From Planctomycetota bacterium (GTDB lineage: Bacteria; Planctomycetota; Planctomycetia; Pirellulales; Pirellulaceae), in assembly GCA_014381825.1 (NCBI GenBank), contig JACNKX010000210.1, forward strand, positions 1 to 55,957: a DNA stretch of 55,957 bases, in the 5' to 3' direction. Within the stretch, counting starts at the first letter, position 1; each line of letters opens with the position of its first letter. Position numbers and translations under genes: made by a program. The notes under the pieces were generated by a model. The model worked only from the letters and a program-made list of their open reading frames with translations, had not been told where the DNA came from and ran no database searches. This document shows, piece by piece, positions 36,504-45,056 of this stretch.

Positions 36504-36774
36504 AGACTCGACACTCCTTTTCGGATTCCCAATCTCTTTGCCAATCACTCGGACTTGAGACCAGAAACAGACTCCTAGTTGTTAAGCTCGCTGGTGCTGG
36601 AGGTGATACGGAGATCAAATCCAACTAAACGGGGAATCCTTTCCACGGTCGTCGAGCAGTCACGCACGTTGTACTCGTTGGTTGTCGCGGTTTCCTTGCG
36701 GTTGCCGGTCGTTCGGATTGCTCCGGTTAAGCGGACCACCATTACGATTGCCTGCCAGACGCTCGCAAATCCTC

Positions 36775-37038
36775 CTAACCGTCGTTGTCCGAATCCTCTA
36801 TCTCCTTTCGAAGCTTAGCCCCTAACGCCGTTTTTATAGTTCGGTATTCCGACTCGTCGATGTCACCCTGGTGATGCAATTCCTGGAAGTTTGTCAGCAG
36901 TTCATTAGCGGTCAGACGGTCGTCGTCAGCGTTATCGCGAAACCTTCCCACGACGTACCACCCTATGGTCAGTAGGACCAGTAGTACCGTTGTCCAGATC
37001 ACAAGCTGGGCAGGCGTAGTTAGAAGAAAATCCTTCAT
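36775..37038 (-). CDS. small membrane protein with SHOCT-like tail
   Basis: 87 residues from the ATG at 37038 (MKDFLLTTPAQLVIW); the frame upstream to 37098 is basic and lacks coding signs. One transmembrane helix (VIWTTVLLVLLTIGWYVV) is followed by a cytoplasmic region. Its ELLTNFQELHHQGDIDESEY stretch resembles the SHOCT (short C-terminal) helix-turn-helix, then a charged tail. The family function is unknown; SHOCT often mediates oligomerisation. It diverges from the KDPG aldolase gene. The 271 bases to clpX show no convincing gene. Confidence 0.65.
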   Translation of the reverse strand: MKDFLLTTPAQLVIWTTVLLVLLTIGWYVVGRFRDNADDDRLTANELLTNFQELHHQGDIDESEYRTIKTALGAKLRKEIEDSDNDG

Positions 37039-37246
37039 TGATGCGAGAACCGAACGGCGAACCAAATGATGTGCAAGGGTTTGCTGACGTGAGAACATCG
37101 AATATTATGCACAACCCCTACGACGAGTCCAGGATTTTCGTCGAGTCGGCTCTAAGATCTGTTACTGTGGGGACTTACTGAGCTGTGTTGTTGGGGACAT
37201 GTTGTCGATCGACGCCGATTACCTGAATACGAGTGACGGAACTGCC

Positions 37247-37900
37247 ATGGGAAAGACTGAACAACTCCAGCGAGTCAAAGACACCGGGATCGTGGCGGTC
37301 ATCCGAGCCCGCAGCGGTGACTTGCTCGTTGAAGTGGCCGAAGCGTTGTTGGCTGGAGGCATCACGGTGATGGAGGTCACTTTCACCGTACCGGGCGCAT
37401 TGCGTGTCCTTGAACGAGTTGCCGACAGGGTGGGCGATCGCGCGTTATTGGGTGCGGGAACGATCCTCGACACAGAAACCGGTCGCGCGGCGATGCTGGC
37501 CGGAGCCGAGTTCATTGTCTCGCCATCGACCAACGTTGATTTGATTCGACTTTGCCGCCGTTATAACAAAGCCATCATGCCGGGTGCGCTCACGCCGACC
37601 GAAGTCGTGACTGCTTGGGAGGCTGGCGCTGACATCGTCAAAGTCTTCCCCGCCGACTCAATGGGAGGCGCTGCCTATCTCAAGGCTTTGCACGGTCCAT
37701 TGCCTCAGGTTAATCTCATGCCGACCGGTGGCGTTGACCTGGAAACGGCTGCAGGATTCTTACGAGCTGGAGCATTTGCATTGGGAATTGGTGGTTCACT
37801 GGTCGAAGCCAAGGCGGTCGAAGCAGGAGATATGGAGCGGATCGAGTCGTTGGCTCGCAAGTACGTAGACATCGTCTGCGCCACCCGCGAGAATGGGTGA
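37247..37900 (+). CDS. eda: KDPG/KHG aldolase
   Basis: 217 residues from the ATG at 37247 (MGKTEQLQRVKDTGIVAVIR), fitting the family length; an ATG at 37199 adds 16 polar residues. This is a class I aldolase of the Entner-Doudoroff type. The catalytic Glu is in ITVMEVTFTVPGAL, the Schiff-base Lys in ADIVKVFPAD, and the phosphate loop in LMPTGGVDLETA. It may split 2-keto-3-deoxy-6-phosphogluconate or 4-hydroxy-2-oxoglutarate; no edd, kdgK or uronate genes are close to decide. A palindrome right after the stop probably marks the transcript end. Confidence 0.92.
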   Translation: MGKTEQLQRVKDTGIVAVIRARSGDLLVEVAEALLAGGITVMEVTFTVPGALRVLERVADRVGDRALLGAGTILDTETGRAAMLAGAEFIVSPSTNVDLIRLCRRYNKAIMPGALTPTEVVTAWEAGADIVKVFPADSMGGAAYLKALHGPLPQVNLMPTGGVDLETAAGFLRAGAFALGIGGSLVEAKAVEAGDMERIESLARKYVDIVCATRENG

Positions 37901-37901
37901 C

Positions 37902-37967
37902 GGTAGCTGGATCTGCAATAATTCAGTTCTCCCGACACGCCGCTGAATTTTTGCAAATCCAGCTACC
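37902..37967. repeat. REP-like palindrome, GGTAGCTGGAT family
   Basis: 25-base arms at 37902-37926 and 37943-37967 pair with two mismatches around a 16-base centre. It starts 2 bases after the KDPG aldolase stop and could protect or terminate that mRNA. Its sequence is unrelated to the other palindromes in the window. Confidence 0.8.
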
Positions 37968-38008
37968 ACGCGCATACATTTACTCCTATACGCTTCCTCA
38001 GCACTACC

Positions 38009-38923
38009 ATGCCAGTCTCTTTCACTTGCCCGCATTGCAGTTTGGACACGATTGTCGACGACGAATACGTCGGGCAGCGTGGGCCATGTGCCTCTTGTGG
38101 TAAAGAGATCTCGGTTCCATACGGATCCGCGAACGTCGAGGTGGCAGCTGGTTCGATCGTCGTTCGCCGCCGGCAGATGTCGGCGGGGATGATTGTTCTC
38201 TTGGTGTTTGGTGGACTGGGATCGTTAGCGTTAGTTGCGACGGTTGCATTCGTTGCTTTGTTTCCAGCCATTGGTGCGGCGCGGACAATGGTTCACAAAC
38301 GGAGTTGCGAATCTAACTTGACTCAGATCGGCATAGCGCTTCGAGCTTATGAAGCTGCCCACGGAACCCTGCCTCCGGCCTACATCCCAGACGACACCGG
38401 CAAGCCGATGCACAGTTGGCGCGTACTGATTCTGCCGTACCTGAACGAGCAAGGGTTGTATGCCCGTTACGACTTTAACGAGGCGTGGGACGGTCCGAAC
38501 AATATAGGACTGACTTCTCACATGCCTGGCGTTTACGGCTGCCCAGCTGATCCCGACGCGCGCCAATTGGGCGAGACAAGTTATATGGTCATCACTGGAA
38601 CGGAAACGTTTTTTCCGGACGCGGAGCCAACGAGCATCAACCGCGCGAAGGATGATCTTACGACCTCGATCCTCGTCGTCGAAACACAGGTGACCGGAGT
38701 TACTTGGCTCAACCCGCGAGATTTGAAAGCCGATCGCATGCAGTACGTCGTCAACGGCGGCTTTGGCCAAGAGATGGGAAGCCACCACGTCGAAGGTGCC
38801 CACGTCCTGCTCGCCGACGGCACCGTCCTCTTTCTCGACGACGTCACTCCGCCCGACTACATCGAAGGCATGGCCACGATGAGCGGCGCCGAGCCGATTC
38901 CATGGGATGTACTCGATCAGTGA
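38009..38923 (+). CDS. DUF1559 protein with N-terminal zinc ribbon instead of a pilin signal
   Basis: 304 residues. Zinc ribbon with Cys7, Cys10, Cys27 and Cys30 (FTCPHCSLDT, GPCASCGKEISVP), one membrane helix (MIVLLVFGGLGSLALVATVA, about 60-85), then a DUF1559-like extracytoplasmic domain. In that domain KRSCESNLTQIGIALRAYEA replaces the usual 'mqC.nNL.QI.lA..nY', with HSWRVLILPYLNEQGLY and the C-terminal HHVEGAHVLLADGTVLFL also seen. The class III prepilin motif FTLVELL is absent, so the protein is likely a stable membrane protein rather than a processed pseudopilin. Function unknown. Confidence 0.82.
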   Translation: MPVSFTCPHCSLDTIVDDEYVGQRGPCASCGKEISVPYGSANVEVAAGSIVVRRRQMSAGMIVLLVFGGLGSLALVATVAFVALFPAIGAARTMVHKRSCESNLTQIGIALRAYEAAHGTLPPAYIPDDTGKPMHSWRVLILPYLNEQGLYARYDFNEAWDGPNNIGLTSHMPGVYGCPADPDARQLGETSYMVITGTETFFPDAEPTSINRAKDDLTTSILVVETQVTGVTWLNPRDLKADRMQYVVNGGFGQEMGSHHVEGAHVLLADGTVLFLDDVTPPDYIEGMATMSGAEPIPWDVLDQ

Positions 38924-39143
38924 TCTGTTGGATGGGCGTGCTCGCTCATCCCGAGGTAGAATGTGAGCGAAGTCGACAGGAGCGTTCGGAGTGCAGATAG
39001 TTATAAACAGCGATGAGCAATAAGGCCGTGACAGCTGAATTTGATGGTGTTTGGTTTGATTCAGCGTTCTCGTAACACCGGGAGCTTAATTGCCTTCGCT
39101 TCATCGACGTACGCCGAACTCGGTGAAAGGCACCGCGATCACT

Positions 39144-41153
39144 ATGATCAACTTGTTCTTTTCAATCAGCGGGCGAATTCGGCGGGGTGACTTTTGGTAC
39201 GCAGTGCTGGTTGTCATGTCGGTGCTTGCCGTACTGGATATCGCTTGTGAACGCGTGGCTGGACGATCGATCCCGCTGCTATTATGTGTGCCGATCTATT
39301 GGTCGCTGCTGGCTCTATGCATTAAGCGGTATCATGATATCGGTCGTCGTGGATGGTGGTTGGTACTGTTGGCGATTCCTGTGATCGGGCCGGCGTGGGT
39401 CATCTACTCGCTGGCGTTTCGCAAGGGACAGCAACACGAGAATCGCTACGGGGCGCGACCAGGAGTTCTCGAACTCGACTATTTAACCGTCTCTCAACTG
39501 TCTGGTCAGCCAGACAATGTTGTCAACGACGTTACGGCAATTAATCCGGTCGAGGTTCGCCAGACGATTCGACCCACGACCGTCGAGGACATTCAGAACG
39601 CCATCATTGATTCGGAAGGACCGGTTTCGATCGGTGGTGGACGGTTTAGCATGGGTGGCCAGATAGCGAGTCCAGCGAGTCTGCATCTCGACATGCGAAG
39701 CTTTAACCGCATCCTTCATTTCGCACCGGGCGAGCGCTGGATTCGCGTGCAGACAGGCGCTCGCTGGTGTGACATTCAGCGGTTTCTTGATCCGCACGAC
39801 ATGTCGGTCAGCATCATGCAGACGTACGCCAATTTCACGGTCGGTGGGTCGCTGAGTGTAAATTCGCACGGGCGCTATATTGGCCTTGGGCCGCTGATCT
39901 TGTCGGTGCGAGAGATTACCCTCGTACTGGCGGACGGAAGCCTAGTTACCGCTAGTCCCGAGAGCAACGCCGAGATTTTTCACGGAGCGATTGGCGGATA
40001 TGGTGGGATCGGCGTGATCGTCGAAGCGGAACTGAATGTTGACGAGAACTGTCGTGTCGGTGCTGTGACCAAAGTAATGCCGACCGACCGTTACGGGGAC
40101 TACTTTCAGCGAGACGTTCGCGGGGATGAAACATCGCTATTTCACAACGCCGACGTCTATCCTCCGCACTACTCGCGCGTGCGTGCAACAACGTGGAAAC
40201 GCACCGAGAAGCCGGTCACGCAAACCAACCGTTTGATGACCTTGCGATCCGCCTTTCCGTTGGAGCGGTATTTCTACTGGGCAATCTCTGAGACGCCGAC
40301 GGGGACTTGGCGTCGCGAGCACTTGATTGACCCGATCTTGTTCTTTTCGCAGAAAGTGCATTGGCGGAATTATGAAGCCGGTTACGACGTTGCGGAATTG
40401 GAGCCTCGAACGCGGCAGCGAAGAACATATGTCTTGCAGGAATACTTTGTGCCGGTCAGCCGGTTCGAAGAGTTTCTAGCGAAGACCGCGGAGATTCTGC
40501 AGCGGTTCAATGTGAACATGATCAATATTTCCATTCGGCACGCCGAGCCCGATCCTGGTTCGATGTTGGCCTGGGCACGGGAGGAAGTATTTGCGTTTGT
40601 GATGTACTACAAGCAAGGCGTCGCTGATTATGACCGCAATTGTGTCGCCGTTTGGACGCGAGAGTTGATCACCGCAGTGATAGAATTGGGCGGTACGTAC
40701 TATCTGCCCTATCAAGCACACGCCACGGACGAACAGTTTCATCGGGCCTATCCGCAGGCTCGCGAGTTGTTCGCACTAAAGGACCGGCTTGACCCGGACT
40801 TTCGCTTTCGCAACGTGTTGTGGAACAAGTACTATGCACCGACTCGGGAGACAGAGATGCCAGAAGAAAAGACCGACGCTCAAGAATCTAGCGACTCGGA
40901 GTTTCGCCATGTGTTTTGTACGACGAAGGGCAGCGACGGATTCTTCCTTTTTTTGCAGAACATTTTTCACTTGTTTCCAGAAGACAAGTTTCACGGGCTC
41001 ATCGTCGATGCTTGCCAGAAACATTCCACCGACAAGGAGATATATGAATCCGTACAGAGAGGACTGCCTGCCATCAAACCATTTCTTGCAGATCTGACTT
41101 ATGCGCTACCGGCGTTGAAGAAACAGAGGTGGAAAAGGTTCCAGGAACCGTAG
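39144..41153 (+). CDS. DUF805 membrane domain fused to an FAD-binding oxidase, truncated C-terminus
   Basis: About 669 residues from the ATG at 39144; a TTG at 39090 with GGGAG nearby is an alternative. Residues 1-105 are DUF805 (INLFFSISGRIRRGDFWYA, KRYHDIGRRGWW). Residues ~140-580 are an FAD-linked oxidase of the GlcD/VAO type: RPTTVEDIQNAI, SIGGGRFSMGGQ for the pyrophosphate, NFTVGGSLSVNSHGRYIGLG, and a C-terminal substrate domain ending LDPDFRFRNVLWNKYY. The last ~75 residues (FLFLQNIFHLFPEDKFHGLI through FLADLTYALPALKKQ) look like the start of a further domain, which I recall from methyltransferase-type proteins. The coding sequence ends inside a 37-base tandem repeat that supplies the last residues and stop codon. 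Confidence 0.78.
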   Translation: MINLFFSISGRIRRGDFWYAVLVVMSVLAVLDIACERVAGRSIPLLLCVPIYWSLLALCIKRYHDIGRRGWWLVLLAIPVIGPAWVIYSLAFRKGQQHENRYGARPGVLELDYLTVSQLSGQPDNVVNDVTAINPVEVRQTIRPTTVEDIQNAIIDSEGPVSIGGGRFSMGGQIASPASLHLDMRSFNRILHFAPGERWIRVQTGARWCDIQRFLDPHDMSVSIMQTYANFTVGGSLSVNSHGRYIGLGPLILSVREITLVLADGSLVTASPESNAEIFHGAIGGYGGIGVIVEAELNVDENCRVGAVTKVMPTDRYGDYFQRDVRGDETSLFHNADVYPPHYSRVRATTWKRTEKPVTQTNRLMTLRSAFPLERYFYWAISETPTGTWRREHLIDPILFFSQKVHWRNYEAGYDVAELEPRTRQRRTYVLQEYFVPVSRFEEFLAKTAEILQRFNVNMINISIRHAEPDPGSMLAWAREEVFAFVMYYKQGVADYDRNCVAVWTRELITAVIELGGTYYLPYQAHATDEQFHRAYPQARELFALKDRLDPDFRFRNVLWNKYYAPTRETEMPEEKTDAQESSDSEFRHVFCTTKGSDGFFLFLQNIFHLFPEDKFHGLIVDACQKHSTDKEIYESVQRGLPAIKPFLADLTYALPALKKQRWKRFQEP

Positions 41154-41200
41154 AACAGAATTGAGGTGGAAAAGGTTCCAGGAACCGTAGAACAGAATTG
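41127..41200. repeat. 37-base perfect tandem duplication across a stop codon
   Basis: Two identical 37-base units, 41127-41163 and 41164-41200, each starting AGGTGGAAAAGG and holding the palindrome GGTTCC-A-GGAACC followed by GTAGAACAGAATTG. The first unit encodes the last eight residues and the TAG of the FAD oxidase. Part of the unit (CCAGGAACCGTAGA) recurs at 41407-41420. Confidence 0.95.
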
Positions 41201-41203
41201 ATC

Positions 41204-41337
41204 GGTGTGCCACTGGCTCTACCAGTGCCGTCATATTGTTGAAGTGATGCCGAAAGCGATTTGGGTGGACCACCTCGATGATGGATAGCGTTTCACAAGC
41301 TTGGAAATCTAAGCACTGGCATAGCCAGTGGCACACC
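41204..41337. repeat. long palindrome, GTGCCACTGGC family, open form
   Basis: 25-base arms at 41204-41228 and 41313-41337 pair with two mismatches. Each arm is itself a hairpin (CACTGGC / GCCAGTG type). They match the element at 20150-20207 but here enclose 84 bases. The intervening DNA shows no gene. Confidence 0.8.
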
Positions 41338-41433
41338 TGCGCTGTGACCGTGGTTGTTTCCTCTGCCGTGATTGGCTTCATTGCGGCACCGGGTCAAGAA
41401 AGAGCTCCAGGAACCGTAGACTGATTCTGTTCT

Positions 41434-41937
41434 ATGCTCCCACGCCGAGTTCACCTATCGACGTTGATGATCATGGTTGGAATCTGTGGTTTGATTCTCG
41501 GCGGCATGATGATCGGGCGTCGCGGTAAGAAAGTTAGTGTCGGGGGCAGTTGGACGGGCTATCGCAAAGCTCCAGAGGCGACGAAGGAATTGACGCACCA
41601 GTGGTTGGCGAGACGCGGTTTTCGTTATCTCCCCAATCCTGATGCAGCAGCACAGGCGATTGGACTTCAATATAAGGACCACAATGGAACATCTCTGACG
41701 GACTACTTTGTAAAAGAGGGCTCACCAACGCCGCTTTTTGCGATGGTTACGATAGTGCCACATTCCTCGCCCAATCCAAATGAAACGACCCGTCCTGTGC
41801 GCATTTACTTCTCGATTGGCTGTAGAGATGCGCCGTGGCCGTGGGAGTTTTCGTCCCATCGTGCCGAGCTGGAGTCACTGCCACGAGAGCTTGGTGAGTG
41901 GCTTACGGCTGACGTGACCACAAACTCCAACGAATGA
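41434..41937 (+). CDS. membrane-anchored protein of unknown function
   Basis: 167 residues with an N-terminal signal anchor (LSTLMIMVGICGLILGGMMI) preceded by basic residues, so the rest is probably periplasmic. The remainder is a single small domain (TKELTHQWLARRGFRYLPNP, YFVKEGSPTPLFAMVTIVP, RIYFSIGCRDAPWPWEFSSH) that I do not recognise. It begins right after the repeat cluster and is followed 16 bases later by a broken zinc-ribbon gene. Confidence 0.65.
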   Translation: MLPRRVHLSTLMIMVGICGLILGGMMIGRRGKKVSVGGSWTGYRKAPEATKELTHQWLARRGFRYLPNPDAAAQAIGLQYKDHNGTSLTDYFVKEGSPTPLFAMVTIVPHSSPNPNETTRPVRIYFSIGCRDAPWPWEFSSHRAELESLPRELGEWLTADVTTNSNE

Positions 41938-41953
41938 ACAACGGACGAAAGTC

Positions 41954-42028
41954 ATGCCGAAGCTCATCGAAAACCTTCCATGCCCTTACTGTGGCGAGCC
42001 CATAGGATACACACTTGCACAGGCGGGT
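41954..42028 (+). pseudogene. 5' stub of a zinc-ribbon gene
   Basis: ATG at 41954, with GGACGAAAG upstream, reads MPKLIENLPCPYCGEPIGYT and a few more residues with half a zinc ribbon (CPYC). After about codon 25 the frame runs through the antisense of an anti-sigma-like relic and has no coding sense. It looks like a gene start cut off by a deletion or insertion joint near 42030. Confidence 0.4.
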
Positions 42029-42039
42029 AGAGGTGGTGG

Positions 42040-42333
42040 AACGTCGTCCATAAAGGCGTTGATTAGCAGCAGACCGCGACCGCTTGCCTTGGCGAGATTG
42101 GCAAGGTGCGTTGGGTCGGGGATCGTCGTTATGTCAAAGCTAAGCCCATCGTCGTCGATCACGAACTCGACGGCTTCGCGAGTGGCTCGTGCTTTCAGTC
42201 TAAGCATGCGGTCTAGGTAGGGAAGTTCTTGTCGCTGTGAATCCGCTAGTTCGCGATACCGATGTCCGTGATCGACTTCTCTCAGCCACGAATGCGACTC
42301 GTCGTGGGATGTGGCGAAAATTCCACTGACGCT
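42040..42333 (-). pseudogene. relic of an RsbW-type anti-sigma factor / HATPase_c_2 protein
   Basis: The minus-strand frame between stops reads YRELADSQRQELPYLDR, EAVEFVIDDDGLSFDI, IPDPTHLANLAKASGRGLLL and INAFMDDV. This matches the C-terminal half of planctomycete SpoIIAB/RsbW-like ATP-binding proteins (V.DdG.GFD....PDPT...NL...SGRGLLLi..fMDeV). The N-terminal half with the N box is missing and the end diverges after FMDDV, where the zinc-ribbon stub begins. GLSFD replaces the usual GxGFD, breaking the G1 glycine pattern. It is not expected to be functional. Confidence 0.6.
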
Positions 42334-42404
42334 CTAAAATCACGAGCTTCCTTCAATTCATCAGTTCGTGCCGTTTCGCACAGGTTTCTCTGCGTCGCCC
42401 TTTC

Positions 42405-43643
42405 ATGAACGCGTCTGACGATCAAGATCGTGATCCACATGTCCTCTCGGTGGGGCAACTGACGGCGTTGATCAAGGATGTTCTTGAAGGAACGTTTCCG
42501 GCAGTTTGGGTATCAGGTGAGTTGTCGGATGTGTCGCGCCCTCGTTCCGGTCACGTCTACTTCACACTGAAGGATGCCGACGCTCAGATCCGCGGAGTGA
42601 TCTGGCGGAACACGGCCAGCCGAGTCCCATTCGATTTGGAAGATGGGGCGGAAGTAGTTTGCGGCGGTAGTCTCGATGTCTATCCACCGCGCGGAAGTTA
42701 CCAACTCGTCGTCCGTGAGATCGAGCCCCGCGGCGTGGGTTCGTTGTTGCTGGCATTGCGTCAATTGCAGCAACGCCTGGCGGCCGAAGGGCTGTTCGAT
42801 CCCGAGCATAAAAGCCCGCTACCAAGATTTCCGCGTCGCATTGCATTCGTCACTAGCCCAACGGGCGCAGCGATTCGAGATTTTCTAGAGGTGTTGCGAC
42901 GTCGATGGCGAGGCGTCGAAGTGTTGGTTGTTCCGACACGTGTGCAGGGCGAAGGAGCAGCGGGTGAGATTGCGAAAGCGATCGCGGTGGCCAATCATGT
43001 GCATCCCGCGCCTGACGTGATCGTTGTTGGACGTGGCGGCGGGAGTGTTGAGGACCTTTGGTGTTTCAATGACGAGTTGGTCGTGCGGGCGATCTTCGCC
43101 TCCGAGGTCCCGGTCGTGTCGGCGGTCGGCCACGAGATTGATGTGACGCTGTCGGATCTCGTGGCGGATGTGCGCGCGCTGACTCCGAGCGAAGCAGCTG
43201 AACTGGTTGTGCCGTCGAGTGATGACCTAAAAGCGTTGCTAGTGACTTATCAACAGCGGCTCGTCGCGTTATTGCGAAATCGAGCACAAGCCGCTCGCTC
43301 GCGATTGGATCTACTGACGGGTAGCCGCGTCTTGCGACAGCCGACCGATCGCATTCGCGAGTTGGCGCGTCGAGTGGACGAGTTAGAGATGCGCGCCACC
43401 CGCGCTGTCTCGGCCAGTCAGTCCAAATCGCGGGATCGGATCGGTCATATGGCGGATCGATTGGAGTCGCTTAGCCCACTTGCGGTACTTGGTCGCGGAT
43501 ACAGCTTGACGCAAAGAGCAACAGACGGAGAACTCGTGACTGACGCCAGTTCCGTTTCCATCGGTGACGTGCTAACGATGCAATTGTGTCGTGGGACGCT
43601 GACGAGTCGAGTTGAAGCGATCGAGCCAGAGCCAGAAGGCTAA
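42405..43643 (+). CDS. xseA: exodeoxyribonuclease VII large subunit
   Basis: 412 residues, usual length. N-terminal OB-fold (LSVGQLTALIKDVLEGTFPA, VWVSGELSDVSRPRSGHVYF) for DNA binding, then the catalytic domain with FPRRIAFVTSPTGAAIRDFL, VIVVGRGGGSVEDLWCFNDE and VVSAVGHEIDVTLSDLVADV. A long helical region and the C-terminal barrel strand VLGRGYSLTQ follow. With XseB it degrades single-stranded DNA to acid-insoluble oligonucleotides. First gene of xseA-xseB-ispA-dxs-nadK. Confidence 0.97.
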   Translation: MNASDDQDRDPHVLSVGQLTALIKDVLEGTFPAVWVSGELSDVSRPRSGHVYFTLKDADAQIRGVIWRNTASRVPFDLEDGAEVVCGGSLDVYPPRGSYQLVVREIEPRGVGSLLLALRQLQQRLAAEGLFDPEHKSPLPRFPRRIAFVTSPTGAAIRDFLEVLRRRWRGVEVLVVPTRVQGEGAAGEIAKAIAVANHVHPAPDVIVVGRGGGSVEDLWCFNDELVVRAIFASEVPVVSAVGHEIDVTLSDLVADVRALTPSEAAELVVPSSDDLKALLVTYQQRLVALLRNRAQAARSRLDLLTGSRVLRQPTDRIRELARRVDELEMRATRAVSASQSKSRDRIGHMADRLESLSPLAVLGRGYSLTQRATDGELVTDASSVSIGDVLTMQLCRGTLTSRVEAIEPEPEG

Positions 43644-43702
43644 TTAGTCAACGCTGCCGGGGGCACCGGATTATTGGGCCAATTATTGTTAGGAAAACGA
43701 TC

Positions 43703-44065
43703 GTGGCGAAGAAAAATAACGACGAGATTTCAATCTCGTTTGAAGAAGCGTTAGACAAGCTTGAGCAAGTTGTCCGGCAGCTCGAAGATGGCCAACTGGG
43801 GCTCTCCGAATCGCTTGCACAATATGAGGAAGGCGTCCGGCATCTGAAGCATTGCCACCAAACGTTGGCAGCCGCAGAGCGGAAGATCGAGCTGTTAACG
43901 TCAGTAAATGACGAAGGCAATGTCGAGACTGAGGCTTTTGACGACGAGGAGTCGTCGAAAAGGGAGCGAAAGAAGACGCGAAGCAGGCGTCGTTCCGAGG
44001 GTCCGCGAAAACCGTCCCCGGAAGAGGAAGAGGGCGACGTGGACACACAGCGGGGGCTGTTTTAG
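43703..44065 (+). CDS. xseB: exodeoxyribonuclease VII small subunit with charged tail
   Basis: 120 residues. The first ~75 are the standard XseB helical hairpin (SFEEALDKLEQVVRQLEDGQ, LSESLAQYEEGVRHLKHC, ERKIELL). The last ~45 are a charged low-complexity tail (ESSKRERKKTRSRRR, then acidic), making it longer than the usual ~80. The protein binds XseA as several copies. It lies 59 bases after xseA. Confidence 0.95.
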   Translation: MAKKNNDEISISFEEALDKLEQVVRQLEDGQLGLSESLAQYEEGVRHLKHCHQTLAAAERKIELLTSVNDEGNVETEAFDDEESSKRERKKTRSRRRSEGPRKPSPEEEEGDVDTQRGLF

Positions 44066-44156
44066 AATAGGAAGTGCTTTACTGGCCAGTACATAGCTTC
44101 CATTATCCCCGCTTTTGCCGCAGCCCTGACGTTCGCCTCAACTGCCTCCACGCCTC

Positions 44157-45053
44157 ATGGTTCAAACCCCTGCCCTGCCATTCTCTGCCTACGCCAAGGA
44201 TGCGCGTGTCGAGATCGACGCGGCATTGGAACGGTTTACTGAGTTCGATTCCGATTGTCCGGCGGGATTGCGTGAAGCGATACGGCACAGTTTACTGGCC
44301 CCGTGCAAACGCCTACGCCCCCTGTTGGTGTTAATGGCTGCCGAATCTTGCGGTTCAGATCGTGAAGCGGCAATGCCCGTCGCGTGTGCCGTAGAAATGG
44401 TGCATACCTATTCATTGATCCACGACGACCTTCCCGCCATGGACGACGATGACTTGCGACGCGGACTTCCGACCTGTCACGCCAAGTATGGCGAGGCGAT
44501 GGGGATCTTGGCGGGCGATGCGTTGCTAACGAAAGCGTTTGAGGTCCTCGCTTGCGATGTGCGAGACCCGTCCGTCGCCGCTGCTTGCTGTGCTGCATTG
44601 GCCAAAGCCGCGGGAGCGTCGGGCATGGTGGGTGGGCAAGTGGACGACCTTGCGGCAGAGTTTCAAGACGGCGGCATCGAGCAACTTGAGCGAATTCATC
44701 GGCGGAAGACGGGCGCGATGTTCCTGGTGTCGTTGCGACTCGGCGCGTTAGTCGCCGATGCGGAGAGTGAACAATTCGCAGCTTTGGATGCGTATGGGAG
44801 TAGGCTTGGTCTGGCGTTTCAAATCGCGGACGACCTGTTGGATGTACGAGGCGAAGAAGCTGCGATGGGAAAGCGCATTGGCAAAGATTCAGATCGCGGG
44901 AAGTTGACGTTTCCGGCGCTGTTGGGGGTCGACGAGAGTACTCGGCGAGCCCGGCAACTAATAGATGAAGCCTGCGCCGCCTTGGCGATTTTTGGAGCAA
45001 ACGCGAGTCAACTGGATGCACTCGCGCGTTATGTCGTGGAAAGGAATCGGTAG
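44157..45053 (+). CDS. ispA: (2E,6E)-farnesyl diphosphate synthase / polyprenyl synthetase
   Basis: 298 residues, all-alpha prenyltransferase. First Asp-rich motif in LIHDDLPAMDDDDLRRG, second in FQIADDLLDVRGEEA. GKRLRP-like CKRLRPLLVLMAAE binds the diphosphate, and KTGAMFLVSLRLGALVA is typical of IspA. It condenses IPP with DMAPP/GPP to the C15 product used for squalene (hopanoids), undecaprenol and quinones. It starts 91 bases after xseB and ends 3 bases before dxs. Geranylgeranyl rather than farnesyl product cannot be excluded. Confidence 0.93.
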   Translation: MVQTPALPFSAYAKDARVEIDAALERFTEFDSDCPAGLREAIRHSLLAPCKRLRPLLVLMAAESCGSDREAAMPVACAVEMVHTYSLIHDDLPAMDDDDLRRGLPTCHAKYGEAMGILAGDALLTKAFEVLACDVRDPSVAAACCAALAKAAGASGMVGGQVDDLAAEFQDGGIEQLERIHRRKTGAMFLVSLRLGALVADAESEQFAALDAYGSRLGLAFQIADDLLDVRGEEAAMGKRIGKDSDRGKLTFPALLGVDESTRRARQLIDEACAALAIFGANASQLDALARYVVERNR

Positions 45054-45056
45054 ACA

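Noticed and set aside
36575-36742. A 55-codon minus-strand frame between the SHOCT-like gene and clpX
   Set aside because: No convincing ribosome site close to its ATG and no known family. It could be a small gene, but the evidence is too weak to list.
41127-41200. Two 37-base direct repeats as a possible CRISPR start
   Set aside because: The copies are adjacent with no spacer and one overlaps a coding end; no cas genes are near.
44150-44175. GGTTCAAACCCC resembling a tRNA T-arm
   Set aside because: It is the first codons of ispA and has no cloverleaf partners.
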